A DNA stretch of 58,716 nt from Nitrospirae bacterium GWC2_57_13 (GCA_001805055.1 MHDZ01000066.1:4904-63619); one strand, 5' to 3'; shown: positions 8,973 through 18,171, counted from the first letter of the stretch. The notes: generated from the letters alone by a model not told the origin. Program-made: numbers and translations.

Positions 8973-8974
8973 AC

Positions 8975-9187
8975 CTATACCCCTCAGGTGCCCCCGCAGC
9001 CGATGGTCACCTTCTCTCCCTCGACGATAACCGGAACGTCACGTCGTCCCTTGGAAAGCTTCAGCATCTCGTCGAGCTTTGCATGGTCATCCTTCACATC
9101 GAAATAGACCGCTCCGCTGTAGGCCTCACGGGCCTTCGTGGTATAGGGTCATCCGGCCTTGCCGTAAATAATAACCTTGTCAGCCAT
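8975..9187 (-). CDS. Glutaredoxin-like selenoprotein with two in-frame UGA codons (UXX-star type)
   Basis: Reading from ATG 9187 gives MADKVIIYGKAG, then UGA (9151-9149), then PYTTKAREAY and on to IGCGGT, a second UGA (8986-8984), then Gly-Val and UAG. With both UGAs read as selenocysteine the protein has 70 residues, Sec13 and Sec68. Sec13 replaces the first cysteine of a glutaredoxin CPYC-type site (UPYT), and VPVIVEG matches the cis-Pro segment of the fold. The Sec-Xaa-Xaa-stop end matches the small family known as UXX-star (seleno)proteins, as I recall it. A hairpin of bSECIS type follows each UGA at the expected distance. The start follows AGGGAGGCAAGTC. Role is a small redox protein; partner unknown. 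Confidence 0.85.
9121..9135 (-). promoter_or_regulatory. Candidate bSECIS hairpin for the first UGA of the small selenoprotein
   Basis: On the minus strand a 5-bp stem AGGCC/GGCCT closes the loop CGTGA, starting 18 bases after the UGA at 9151-9149. This fits the usual rule of an apical loop 16-37 bases from UGA with a G in the first two loop bases. Confidence 0.65.
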
Positions 9188-9416
9188 GACTTGCCTCCCT
9201 CTGCGAATTCTGGAATGATCGGTCCTTGTAATAGACCCTTCAAAATAAAAAACGACTTTAGACTTACTTCGCGCCTTGGAGCCTTCGTGGCAGGCTTTGG
9301 TCCGCTTCGCCTTTATTTGACATGGTGTATTCTATCATAGGCAAACCCGCATAACAATACTGTCACCGGCATTCTCAGGTGACCTTTTTTCAGATGCAAA
9401 TCCAGCCTGATTCCGC

Positions 9417-9422
9417 TACAAT
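9417..9422 (+). promoter_or_regulatory. -10 box close to the ECF sigma gene start
   Basis: TACAAT ends 9 bases before the ATG at 9432, so transcription would start almost at the start codon. No clear -35 or ribosome-binding site is seen. Confidence 0.35.
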
Positions 9423-9431
9423 GATCCCGGG

Positions 9432-10085
9432 ATGAACCACGGAACAAACAAGGCCTTTCGGCTGTCTAATGATCAGATGGATGCCGGTCCGGCCGGATCA
9501 GCCGACGCTGATGCCGAACTGGTCGCTGCCGCCACGAGGGATGACCTCGCCGCCTTCGAGGTCCTGGTGAGCCGGCACGAAAAACGCATCGTGAACATCG
9601 CGTACCGGATCACGGGAGACTACGAAGACGCCTGTGAGGTGGCGCAGGACTCCTTTGTCTCTGCCTTCCGGAACCTGAAGCACTTCCGGGGCGAGGCGAG
9701 GTTCTCGACATGGCTCACATCCATCGCCATGAACCAGGCCCGGAACCGGCTGAAGCAGGTCCGGACCCGCAGAAGCCGGGAGCCGGTCAGCCTCGACGAT
9801 CCGATCTTGACGGATGATGGTGCGATGATGCGTGACCCGCCTTCCCAGTCGCCATCGGCACTGGAGAGCATGGAAAAACGCGATGTGCAGCGCGCTGTTC
9901 AGGACTGCATCAGCGGCCTCGAAGCGGAGTTCCGCGAAGTGCTGGTGCTGCGCGACATCCAGGGCTATGCTTACGACGAGATCGGGAAGGTCCTGAAGGT
10001 CCGGGAGGGCACGGTCAAATCGCGCATCTTCCGGGCACGTGGGGCCATGAAGGACTGTTTGAAAAAACTGATGGGGTATCTCTGA
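9432..10085 (+). CDS. ECF-type RNA polymerase sigma factor (RpoE-like)
   Basis: A 217-residue sigma factor. Region 2 spans about residues 35-105 (the AYRITGDYEDACEVAQ and STWLTSIAMN segments contact polymerase core and -10 DNA). Region 4 spans about 155-212, with the helix-turn-helix AYDEIGKVLKVREGTVKSR binding the -35 element. A Ser/Pro-rich linker joins them. The gene 106 bases downstream encodes a zinc-finger membrane protein that is very probably its anti-sigma factor. The two secreted proteins after that are likely regulon members, since many ECF factors control their own neighbours. Confidence 0.92.
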   Translation: MNHGTNKAFRLSNDQMDAGPAGSADADAELVAAATRDDLAAFEVLVSRHEKRIVNIAYRITGDYEDACEVAQDSFVSAFRNLKHFRGEARFSTWLTSIAMNQARNRLKQVRTRRSREPVSLDDPILTDDGAMMRDPPSQSPSALESMEKRDVQRAVQDCISGLEAEFREVLVLRDIQGYAYDEIGKVLKVREGTVKSRIFRARGAMKDCLKKLMGYL

Positions 10086-10191
10086 GCATGGAGCATAGGG
10101 CATAGAGCAGAGTGCGCGGAGTGTTTCTCTTATGCCTTGCTGTTTCAACCCTCTGCTCTCTGCACCATGCGCTTTGCAGTGATTTATCGCT

Positions 10192-11214
10192 ATGACACAC
10201 GACGACATCCGACATAAGCTGTCTGAATATCTGGATGACTCCCTCTCTGCTGAAGAGAAGAGCAAGATCGAGGAGCATCTGGCATCATGCGCTGCCTGCG
10301 GCAACGCTCTGGAAGAGCTTCGCAAAGCCCTTGCCCATGTCCAAAGCCTCGATGAGGTCGAAAGCCCGCCCTGGCTCACGCAGAAGATCATGGCCCGCGT
10401 GCGCGAAGAAGCGGCGCAGAAGAAGAGTATTTTCCGGCGCATCTTTTATCCGCTCTCGATCAAGCTGCCTCTCCAGACCGTGGCTGTCCTGTTCCTCGTC
10501 GTGACGGCCTACTATGTCTATCGAAGCATGGACCCTGCGGCTCGATATCGCGAGGCGACAAGAGAATTCGCACAACAGGAGGCGCTCCCCGCTCCCCGAA
10601 AAGAGCCTGAGATGCGGGCCGACAAGCCCGCAGACCGCTCCGGCCGCCTTCCCCAGTCTCCGGAGTATAAATCTCTGGACATGAAGTACTCCTATGAGCC
10701 GCCGCCTCCGGTCCCGGCAGAGCAAGCGCCTGCTGCGGCAGCGCCCGAGCGTGAAAAGTTGGAAGCCAGGCCTGAGATCAGGACAGAGGGTTTTGCCGCT
10801 GCCAAAGCGCCTTCAGCTCTATCGGAAAGAGCGGCTCCCGAGCCGACGGCGGAAAAACTGCAGAAAAGAAAAGCCTTCACCGGACTTATGGATGCTGATG
10901 CAGTGCGGGAGAGAGCTGCTGAGGCGCCTGCGGGAATACGTGCGATCGGCGATGTGCACACACCTGTGATCACCTACACGCTGCACGCGAGCAATATCGA
11001 TAGTGCGGCCAAAGACGTCGAAAAGATCATTGAACGCCTCGGCGGAAAGGTTGCGCGACGCGATGCTCATTCCATCGACGCGACAGTTGATGCCGGCAAG
11101 CGCGAGGAACTGGTTCGGCAATTATCACGGCTCGGCAGGATGGAAACGAAAAGCGAACAGGACAGCCCGGAACAGAAGATCATCACTGTCAGGATCCAGA
11201 TCAAGGGCGAATAG
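10192..11214 (+). CDS. Zinc-finger anti-sigma factor with periplasmic domain (zf-HC2, DUF2275-like)
   Basis: A 340-residue membrane protein. Residues 1-45 carry the anti-sigma zinc motif (H29, C33, C36 in EEHLASCAACG), which holds the ECF sigma at the membrane. One transmembrane helix is at about 95-112 (TVAVLFLVVTAYYVY). A long Pro/Ala/Glu-rich stretch (about 125-255) leads to a folded periplasmic domain (about 255-340, from PVITYTLHASNID) resembling DUF2275/DUF4349-type domains. It should sense an envelope signal and release the sigma factor. Start has no strong ribosome-binding site; the gap before it contains a degenerate repeat of GCATAGAGC type. Confidence 0.85.
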   Translation: MTHDDIRHKLSEYLDDSLSAEEKSKIEEHLASCAACGNALEELRKALAHVQSLDEVESPPWLTQKIMARVREEAAQKKSIFRRIFYPLSIKLPLQTVAVLFLVVTAYYVYRSMDPAARYREATREFAQQEALPAPRKEPEMRADKPADRSGRLPQSPEYKSLDMKYSYEPPPPVPAEQAPAAAAPEREKLEARPEIRTEGFAAAKAPSALSERAAPEPTAEKLQKRKAFTGLMDADAVRERAAEAPAGIRAIGDVHTPVITYTLHASNIDSAAKDVEKIIERLGGKVARRDAHSIDATVDAGKREELVRQLSRLGRMETKSEQDSPEQKIITVRIQIKGE

Positions 11215-11464
11215 ATCCCGAACGGTGAGCGTGAGGCCTGCTATTTCTTCCCCCTCGCTTCGCGTTGTTTGTGATACAGCCGCTCCTCCAATAACCTGCC
11301 AATAATATTAACTTCTCGACAGCGCAACACCCCTGCATCCCCATAGCGTCCTCTATCGATCTTCCCGGGAACTTTTCCGGAACCTCCTTTGTCTAAAGAC
11401 CCAGAAAGCGGGTGTAGGCATCACCTGCGAGACCGGGTCAAGCCTCGACAACAGGAGGTTCAAT

Positions 11465-12916
11465 ATGCGCATCAGATACTTCTTTCAGGTCCTTGCAGTT
11501 CTGCTTCTTCTTTGCACCACGTGGATCGCAAATGCTGCTCAGCCCGGCAGCAAGACGCCTGCAGCGGCAAGCACGATCGAAGACCAGCAGTCCGTGGCCC
11601 TTACCATTTACAATGTCAACCTGGGACTCGTGAAGGACCGCCGCGTGATCCGGCTTTCCAAAGGGGCATCGGAGCTCCGCTTCATGGACGTGGCGTCACA
11701 GATCATCCCCACGAGCGTCCACATCAAGTCCCTGATCGATCCGAACAGCCTCTCGGTACTCGAGCAGAACTACGAGTACGACCTCCTGAACCCTCAGAAG
11801 CTCCTGGACAAGTACGTGGGCCGTGAGGTGAAGCTCAATACAAAGAACATCTACACAGGCAAGGAGGAGCTGGTTACGGCCACCCTCCTGTCGAACAACG
11901 GCGGCCCCATCTTCCGGATCGGCGACGAGATCACCTTCGGCCACCCGGGCCGCATCATCTTCCCCGGCGTGCCGGACAATCTCATTTCCCAACCGACCCT
12001 TGTCTGGACGCTGGACAACAGCCTCGCGACTGCACAGACCGTCGAAACATCCTACCTCACGAACGGCATCACCTGGCAATCGGATTATGTCGTCACGCTG
12101 AACGACAAGGACGATCGCGCGGACCTCGCAGGCTGGGTCACCATCGACAACAAGAGCGGGGCCTCCTACCGGAACGCCAAACTAAAGCTCGTGGCAGGCG
12201 ACGTGAACCGGGTGAAAGACAAAGAGGAATACCGGAGAGAGCTGATGAAATATGCGGTCACGGAAGCAAGGGCCGACGCGCCGCAGTTCAAGGAGGAATC
12301 CTTCTTCGAATACCACATCTATACCCTCCAGCGCCCGGCTACGGTGAAGGAGAACCAGACAAAGCAGATCAGCCTGGTCCAGGCCGAGAACATCCCGGTC
12401 AAAAAGGAACTCCTGTTCCGCGGCGCAGCAGACTACTATTACGGCCAGTACGGTGTGATCGCAACGAACCAGAAGATCGGCGTTTACGTCGAGATCGACA
12501 ACAGGAAGGAGAACAACCTGGGCATGCCGCTTCCAAAAGGCACGGTCAGGGTCTACAAGCATGACAGCGAAGGAAGCCTGCAGTTCGTGGGCGAAGACTC
12601 CATCGACCACACACCTGAGAAGGAAAAGATCAGGGTAAAGCTCGGCGAGGCCTTTGACGTGGTAGGCAGCCGGAAAATGACGGACTGGAAGAAGCTCATA
12701 TTGAACCGCTACGAGGCTGCTTACGAAATATCGCTCCGCAACCACAAAAAGGAGGCGGTGATCGTCAAGGTCGTGGAGCCCATTCCCGGCGACTGGACCA
12801 TGCTCGAATCATCACACCCTTATGCGAAGACCGAAGCGTTCACCGCCGAGTTCTCGATCCCTGTGCCGAAAGACGGTGAGGTGAAGCTCACCTACCGAGT
12901 ACGGATGAAATACTAA
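11465..12916 (+). CDS. Secreted DUF4139 domain protein
   Basis: A 483-residue protein with a signal peptide (1-21, ending ANA) after an ACAGGAGGTTCAAT ribosome-binding site. The remainder matches the DUF4139 pattern: an early VALTIYNVNLGLVKD strand, then mixed beta segments and a last beta-sandwich part ending VKLTYRVRMKY. No catalytic motif is visible. It lies 31 bases before the VIT/vWA gene and downstream of the ECF sigma/anti-sigma pair, so an envelope or surface role is likely. Function of the family is unknown. Confidence 0.85.
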   Translation: MRIRYFFQVLAVLLLLCTTWIANAAQPGSKTPAAASTIEDQQSVALTIYNVNLGLVKDRRVIRLSKGASELRFMDVASQIIPTSVHIKSLIDPNSLSVLEQNYEYDLLNPQKLLDKYVGREVKLNTKNIYTGKEELVTATLLSNNGGPIFRIGDEITFGHPGRIIFPGVPDNLISQPTLVWTLDNSLATAQTVETSYLTNGITWQSDYVVTLNDKDDRADLAGWVTIDNKSGASYRNAKLKLVAGDVNRVKDKEEYRRELMKYAVTEARADAPQFKEESFFEYHIYTLQRPATVKENQTKQISLVQAENIPVKKELLFRGAADYYYGQYGVIATNQKIGVYVEIDNRKENNLGMPLPKGTVRVYKHDSEGSLQFVGEDSIDHTPEKEKIRVKLGEAFDVVGSRKMTDWKKLILNRYEAAYEISLRNHKKEAVIVKVVEPIPGDWTMLESSHPYAKTEAFTAEFSIPVPKDGEVKLTYRVRMKY

Positions 12917-12947
12917 ACGGATCTGTCAATCAATCAGGAGGTACGTT

Positions 12948-15263
12948 ATGAAAAGGTCACTACGAATTCTCATGGCAACTGTACTTGCAGCAGCGGCATG
13001 GACCGGCACTCTTGCCGGCGCCGGGCAGGAGGGACCCGAAGACCGGACCCTCTCCCCCTACTTCTTCGTGAAAAGCGACGACCCGGAAGTGGACCGGCTG
13101 CCGCTCAGGTCCACCTCGGCGACAGTGAACATCGCCGGTGTGATCGCCGACGTGACAGTGACGCAGGTCTACAAGAACGAGGGGCAGCGGCCTCTTGAGG
13201 CCATCTATGTATTCCCCGCCTCGACGCGCGCAGCGGTCTATGGCATGAAGATGACCATCGGCGAGCGGATCATCATCGCGAAGATCAGGAAGAAGGACGA
13301 GGCCCGTCAGGAGTACGAAGAGGCAAAGCAGCAGGGCAAGAGCGCCTCGCTCCTTGAACAGCACCGGCCGAACGTGTTCCAGATGAACGTGGCGAACATC
13401 ATGCCCGGCGACGAAATCCGGGTCGAGCTCAGATACACGGAGCTTCTTGTCCCGGAAAACGGAGAATACGAGTTCGTCTATCCCACGGTGGTGGGGCCGC
13501 GCTACTCGAACCAGCCAGCGGAGAGCGCGCCCGCATCGGAACAGTGGGTGCAGAACCCCTACTTGCGCCAGGGCGAAGCGCCGACCTACGGCTTCGACAT
13601 GACGGTGAACATTGCGGCAGGGCTCCCGATCCAGCAGCTCATTTCCCCGTCCCACAAGGTCGATGTGCGCTACACCGGTCCGAACAGCGCGTCCGTCGTG
13701 CTCGACCCGACCGAACAGAAAGGCGGAAACCGCGACTACATCCTGAAGTACCGGCTCGCGGGCAAGGCGATCGAAACGGGCCTGCTGCTCTTCGAAGGCG
13801 GGAAAGAGAATTTCTTTCTCCTGATGCTCCAGCCGCCAAAACGCGTGCGTCCCGAGATGATCCCCGGCCGCGAGTACATCTTCATCGTGGATATCTCAGG
13901 CTCCATGCACGGCTTCCCCATTGAAATATCCAAGAAACTGCTGAAGGACCTTATCGGCAAACTCCGGCCCACGGACCGCTTTAATGTGCTGCTCTTTGCC
14001 GGCAGCTCCTCCATCCTGTCCGAGCGCTCGCTTCCTGCCACGCCGCAGAACATCGCGCGGGCGATCCAGGTCATCGAACAGCAGCGAGGCGGAGGCGGCA
14101 CAGAGCTGCTGCCCGCGCTCAAGCGGGCGCTGGCCCTCCCCCGGGCTGAGGGATTTTCCCGGAGCGTGGTGATCGCCACGGACGGGTACGTGACCGTAGA
14201 GGAAGAGGCCTTTGACCTCATCCGCACGAATCTGGGAGACGCGAACTTCTTCACCTTCGGCATCGGCAGCAGCGTGAACCGCCTTCTCCTCGAAGGCATG
14301 GCCCGCGTAGGCATGGGTGAGCCCTTTGTGATCACGAAGCAGGAAGAAGCAGCGGCAAAGGCCGAGGCCTTCCGCACGCTGATCCAGTCGCCGGTGCTGA
14401 CCGGGATCAGGACCGAGTTCAACGGCTTCGATGTATATGACGTGGAGCCGGCTTCGGTCCCCGATGTGCTGGCTGACCGGCCTGTGATCGTCTTCGGCAA
14501 GTGGCGGGGCAAGCCCCGCGGCATGATCACCGTGAGCGGCCTCTCGGGCGATGGAACGCACCGCGAAAAGATCGACGTGGCATCTGCAACGCCGTCTACT
14601 ACCAACGGGGCACTGCGCTATCTCTGGGCGCGCCACCGCATCAGCCTTCTGTCGGACTACAATTCCCTGCGCTCCGATGAGGGCCGCATCCGCGAGGTGA
14701 CCGAACTCGGCCTCACGTACAACCTGCTCACTGCCTTCACCTCCTTTCTTGCCGTGGACAACGAAGTCCGGAACAAGGAGGGCAATGCAACGACGGTGAC
14801 GCAGCCGCTGCCGCTGCCTGAGGGTGTCTCGGATTATGCCGTGGCCGGCAGGATGCAGCGCTATGCCGCGTCGCCTGTTCCCGCGTCAGAGCCGAAGACC
14901 CTGGCACAGAACGACGAGGCATGTAAGCCCGAGGAAAAGCCGGATTCGCGGAAGAACGAAAAAACCGGAATGCGCATCGACGACATCCGGGTCACCGGCG
15001 CGCTTTCTACCGAGGCCGTACGGATGGTCGTGGAGCAGCAACTGGGAGAACTCGTGATATGTGCCGCGGGCGGTCTTCATCAGGGCAGGTTCGTCGTCAG
15101 GCTGGTCATCGACGAACAAGGCAGGGTGAAAAGCATAACTCCGGTCTCGGTGACCCCCTCGACCGGGAATACCGGGCAGTGTATCATAAAGGCCGCGAAG
15201 AGGTGGCGCTTCCCCGCGCAGACCAGCGGATCAACCATAACGTTGACCATCCGCATCGATTGA
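12948..15263 (+). CDS. VIT and von Willebrand A domain protein with C-terminal AgmX/TonB-like domain
   Basis: A 771-residue secreted protein. Signal peptide 1-24. A VIT domain (about 45-170) carries the characteristic FPASTRAAVYGM and EEAKQQGKSASLLEQ segments. The vWA domain (about 308-480) has an intact metal-dependent adhesion motif DISGSM (315-320), so it can bind a divalent cation and a protein ligand. The last ~90 residues (from DIRVTGALS) hold a small domain with two cysteines like those of AgmX or TonB C-termini. Unlike the marine sortase-target relatives, I see no LPXTG sorting signal. Probably works with the DUF4139 protein just upstream; a terminator follows. Confidence 0.88.
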   Translation: MKRSLRILMATVLAAAAWTGTLAGAGQEGPEDRTLSPYFFVKSDDPEVDRLPLRSTSATVNIAGVIADVTVTQVYKNEGQRPLEAIYVFPASTRAAVYGMKMTIGERIIIAKIRKKDEARQEYEEAKQQGKSASLLEQHRPNVFQMNVANIMPGDEIRVELRYTELLVPENGEYEFVYPTVVGPRYSNQPAESAPASEQWVQNPYLRQGEAPTYGFDMTVNIAAGLPIQQLISPSHKVDVRYTGPNSASVVLDPTEQKGGNRDYILKYRLAGKAIETGLLLFEGGKENFFLLMLQPPKRVRPEMIPGREYIFIVDISGSMHGFPIEISKKLLKDLIGKLRPTDRFNVLLFAGSSSILSERSLPATPQNIARAIQVIEQQRGGGGTELLPALKRALALPRAEGFSRSVVIATDGYVTVEEEAFDLIRTNLGDANFFTFGIGSSVNRLLLEGMARVGMGEPFVITKQEEAAAKAEAFRTLIQSPVLTGIRTEFNGFDVYDVEPASVPDVLADRPVIVFGKWRGKPRGMITVSGLSGDGTHREKIDVASATPSTTNGALRYLWARHRISLLSDYNSLRSDEGRIREVTELGLTYNLLTAFTSFLAVDNEVRNKEGNATTVTQPLPLPEGVSDYAVAGRMQRYAASPVPASEPKTLAQNDEACKPEEKPDSRKNEKTGMRIDDIRVTGALSTEAVRMVVEQQLGELVICAAGGLHQGRFVVRLVIDEQGRVKSITPVSVTPSTGNTGQCIIKAAKRWRFPAQTSGSTITLTIRID

Positions 15264-15286
15264 TCCGGAAGTATCCAAAAACCTCG

Positions 15287-15317
15287 ACGCCCCTGCTCAT
15301 CAGGGGCGTTTTTTTAT
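15287..15317 (+). terminator. Rho-independent terminator after the vWA gene
   Basis: A 9-bp stem ACGCCCCTG/CAGGGGCGT with a CTCAT loop is followed by seven T residues. It ends the sigma/anti-sigma/DUF4139/vWA transcript. Confidence 0.9.
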
Positions 15318-15345
15318 TTCATCGCGCCGGCTGGCGAAAAATAGC

Positions 15346-15373
15346 TTGACCAGACCGCTGTTTCGGCTACAAT
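15346..15373 (+). promoter_or_regulatory. Sigma-70 promoter for the FAD reductase gene
   Basis: TTGACC (15346-15351), 16-base spacer, TACAAT (15368-15373). It lies 65 bases upstream of the ATG at 15439, giving a leader of about 60 bases. Confidence 0.65.
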
Positions 15374-15438
15374 GGCAAATAGGTCAGTTGCGTTCATTAC
15401 ATCATTGCCAGACAACCTTTTCAGGTGAGAACCCATTC

Positions 15439-16512
15439 ATGTACGACGTAATCATTATCGGCGCGGGACCCGCGGGCTCAACGCTGGCGCGGCTGATAGG
15501 AAAGCGCTACCGCGTTCTGCTCGTGGACAAAGGCATGGTACTTCCGAAGAACGGAAAGGCGCCGGCGGCAAAGTGCTGCGGCGGCCTGCTCGCCCCCGAC
15601 GCCCAGCGCATGCTTGCGAGAATGGAATTGGGGCTTCCGCGCGACATACTCAGCGGCCCGCAGCTCTTCGCGGTCCGGACCATTGACCTGCTGAACCGCA
15701 TCGAGCGGTATTACCAGCGCTCCTATCTGAACATCGACCGCGGCAAGTTCGACCAATGGCTCGCCTCGCTGCTTCCACCTGATGTGGAACTGAGGCAAAC
15801 CTGCTTCTTCCGGGGCTTTGCAGAGGACGAACAAGGGCTCCGCGTCCACCTCTCCCAGGACGGCAGCATACATGAAGAATATACCTCCCTCCTGATCGGC
15901 GCCGACGGCGCATTTTCTCTTGTTCGTAAACAGGCCTTCCCCCAGATGCCTGCTCCCCGGCAGTACATCGCGATCCAGGAGTGGTTCAAATCAGAACGGC
16001 CCCTCCCCTACTTCACGGCCATCTTCGATCCCGAAGTCACGGATTTCTACTCCTGGCTCATCCCCAAGGACGACAAGATGATCGTCGGCTCGGCGCTCAG
16101 GACGGGCGAAACCGCGACAGCGAACTTCGAACTGCTCAAGTCAAAGCTCAGGGAATACGGTTTCGACCTGACCCACTCCATCGAAAAGAGCGGCGCGATG
16201 CTGATGCGACCGGTCAAGATGTCCCAGGTCCTGACAGGACAGGGAAGGGTCGCGCTCATCGGCGAGGCGGGAGGATGGATCAGCCCCAGCTCCGCCGAGG
16301 GGATCAGCTACGGTTTCCGGAGCGCCCTGGCCCTTGCCGACGCGCTGATGTCAGGCCTGGAGGGCTTCCAGAAACGGTATCTCCGCAGGACGCGCCGCCT
16401 GCGCTCGAACATCCGACTCAAGAACCTCAAGGCGCCCTTCATGTATAATAGAATTCTGCGCCGTATCGTGATGACCTCGGGTATCCACAGCATCGATGTC
16501 AGTTCGCCGTGA
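15439..16512 (+). CDS. FAD-dependent oxidoreductase, geranylgeranyl reductase-like
   Basis: A 357-residue flavoprotein. The N-terminus is a classic FAD Rossmann motif (VIIIGAGPAGS, about 4-14), followed by KCCGGLLAPDAQ and later GEAGGWISPSSAEGI, the latter typical of the geranylgeranyl reductase/FixC/UbiH group. Such enzymes reduce isoprenoid double bonds or oxidise quinone-like substrates. I chose the ATG at 15439 because the family motif begins right there; an in-frame start at 15346 overlaps the promoter. The exact substrate is unknown. It stands as a single gene between two terminators. Confidence 0.85.
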   Translation: MYDVIIIGAGPAGSTLARLIGKRYRVLLVDKGMVLPKNGKAPAAKCCGGLLAPDAQRMLARMELGLPRDILSGPQLFAVRTIDLLNRIERYYQRSYLNIDRGKFDQWLASLLPPDVELRQTCFFRGFAEDEQGLRVHLSQDGSIHEEYTSLLIGADGAFSLVRKQAFPQMPAPRQYIAIQEWFKSERPLPYFTAIFDPEVTDFYSWLIPKDDKMIVGSALRTGETATANFELLKSKLREYGFDLTHSIEKSGAMLMRPVKMSQVLTGQGRVALIGEAGGWISPSSAEGISYGFRSALALADALMSGLEGFQKRYLRRTRRLRSNIRLKNLKAPFMYNRILRRIVMTSGIHSIDVSSP

Positions 16513-16676
16513 GCTGGAGACGGGCATTTGACGCAGTCGAAAAAAACCAGGTTTAACCACTGAATCACAGGACACGGAGGAAACCCGTTCATTCTTATAA
16601 TCGTGTTCTCCGTGGCTCCGTAGTAGATTTTCTCTTAAATATATACCAGTTGCCTATTGCGCCCTGACCGCACTAG

Positions 16677-16708
16677 AAAAGGGGACATGCGGTTCGCATG
16701 TCCCCTTT
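16677..16708. terminator. Bidirectional terminator between convergent genes
   Basis: AAAA, an 11-bp stem GGGGACATGCG/CGCATGTCCCC with a GTT loop, then TTT. It can stop both the FAD reductase transcript and the minus-strand membrane-protein transcript. Confidence 0.85.
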
Positions 16709-16731
16709 CGATCTTCCCTATCGCCGGCCTA

Positions 16732-17193
16732 TCAGCGCTTCTTCAGCCCCCACTGCTTCAGGATGAACCAGCCCGCCAGCCCTGCAATGTTCCCGATGAC
16801 CAGCATGTGAACCATGTACTTTGCATAGACGAAGAGAAGGTTCACGAACAGGCCTGTGGCGACCGCGTTGATGAATGCTCCCGCGCCTTCCCGGGCCAGG
16901 GCCTGCAGCCCGACGAACAGACTGTACAGGACCGCCGCCAACGTAAAGATCATGTACTCCCCGAGCATGCCGGCCAGGGAATCGAACACGATGACCCGCT
17001 GCATCCCCTCGCGTTTCTGCACATAGCTGGAGAGGAAGAAGAAGTACACGATGAAAGCGGACACCAGGACCAGGGGCGCGGCAATAAGATAAAAGAGCGG
17101 CGGGTTGTCGTCACCCGAGCTTCGCGCGCCAAAAAAAAACGACACTATCACTGCATGGAACAACACACCATAAAGACCGACTTTTAGTTTCAC
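16732..17193 (-). CDS. Small integral membrane protein of unknown function
   Basis: A 153-residue protein, GTG start after AAGGAGACAGG. About four hydrophobic helices are visible (roughly 5-21, 32-55, 75-95, 105-145), with short polar loops and a KKR tail. No motif that I recognise. It is transcribed alone: the bidirectional terminator follows, and a GC-rich dispersed repeat lies upstream. It does not look horizontally acquired by composition. Confidence 0.7.
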   Translation of the reverse strand: MKLKVGLYGVLFHAVIVSFFFGARSSGDDNPPLFYLIAAPLVLVSAFIVYFFFLSSYVQKREGMQRVIVFDSLAGMLGEYMIFTLAAVLYSLFVGLQALAREGAGAFINAVATGLFVNLLFVYAKYMVHMLVIGNIAGLAGWFILKQWGLKKR

Positions 17194-17211
17194 CCTGTCT
17201 CCTTATTCGAA

Positions 17212-17320
17212 CCCCGCGGCAGCAATCCCGCTCCCGCGGGGTTGCTGCGGGATGTCGCGTTATTGTAGTCCCGACCTGTCCCCGCAAGCGGGACAGGCGG
17301 GATGCCGGGGGGCTCCACCG
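17212..17320 (-). repeat. Dispersed GC-rich repeat family A, copy 1
   Basis: About 110 bp. Read on the minus strand it starts GGTGGAGCCCC and ends with an AACGCGACATCCCGCAGC and GGAGCGGGATTGCTGCCGCGGGG core. Two other copies occur in the window on the plus strand (36329-36417 and 43958-44061), with a variable middle made of short inverted repeats. REP/MITE-like; all copies are intergenic. Confidence 0.8.
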
Positions 17321-17439
17321 ACTGCACGGGAATGGGGGGAAGTGTACCCTAGTCCTGCTGCTCCTGTCAATCTGCATGCCTGCATGCATGTGCCCGCGAA
17401 GATCAGGGTCCATCTGCGTCCTGATACCCGTTCCCGCTC

Positions 17440-18132
17440 TTAGGAGGCGAATCGCCGGGGCAGGGAAGCTCGGGCAGCCTCCAGACATTGCATCGTCCGG
17501 GAACCTGACAGCTCCCCTGAGGCGTTCCTCTTCATGAACTCCCTGACGTCTTCGAAGGTGTCCACATCAGGCCATTTCGGGAGTCCATGAACGCGCAGCT
17601 CGGCGTTCTCGAGCAGGGCCATCGTTTCCGGGTAGACGCGCGGCGAACTCCAGGGAATGCCGTAGAAGGCGACAGGAAGGAAGGTGTCCTGGTGGAAGCC
17701 GATGAGATAGTAGCCGCCGTCAACGGAAGGACCGATAACGGCGTCGCTGAAAGCAAGTGATTTCACGGCCTGGTTGATGATGCGAAGCGGCAGGTCCGGG
17801 ATGTCGCTCCCGATGATCACCGCCCGCTCGAAGCCGTCATCAAAGGCCTGGCGGAATGCCCCTTCCATCCTTGCGCCCAGGTCCCCCTCGGGCTGCGGCG
17901 CATCCTCCCATCCGTCGCCGAGCCATGCCTTTACCTTATCGCCGGCATCAGCGGGAGCATAACAGATCCGGAGGGGAAGTCCTGTCTTCCGGACCGTCGC
18001 AAGGATGTCCGCTGCAAAGGCTCGGTACAGGTCCAGCGTCACGTCATCGCCAAGGTCCTTGCTCAGGCGCGTCTTGACCTTCCCCTTCTCGGGATATTTT
18101 ATAAATAGAATTATGCAGGTTTCTGTGGTCAT
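17440..18132 (-). CDS. CofC-like nucleotidyl/glycosyl transferase of the arsenosugar cluster (TIGR04282/DUF2064 type)
   Basis: A 230-residue protein with a nucleotide-diphospho-sugar transferase fold: IILFIKYPEKGKVKTRLS near the start, GSDIPDLP and GPSVDGGYYLIG in the middle. These are the marks of the group named rSAM/selenodomain-associated transferase 1. In many genomes it travels with ArsS and a second transferase, as here, and is thought to add or transfer a sugar in arsenosugar formation. I chose ATG 18132 because homology starts there; the frame is open further upstream into a repeat. The N-terminal P-loop-like GKVKTRLS is intact. Confidence 0.85.
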   Translation of the reverse strand: MTTETCIILFIKYPEKGKVKTRLSKDLGDDVTLDLYRAFAADILATVRKTGLPLRICYAPADAGDKVKAWLGDGWEDAPQPEGDLGARMEGAFRQAFDDGFERAVIIGSDIPDLPLRIINQAVKSLAFSDAVIGPSVDGGYYLIGFHQDTFLPVAFYGIPWSSPRVYPETMALLENAELRVHGLPKWPDVDTFEDVREFMKRNASGELSGSRTMQCLEAARASLPRRFAS

Positions 18133-18171
18133 GGCTGTTCTGATCCTGATGTGACATACTTCAAAAGCAAA

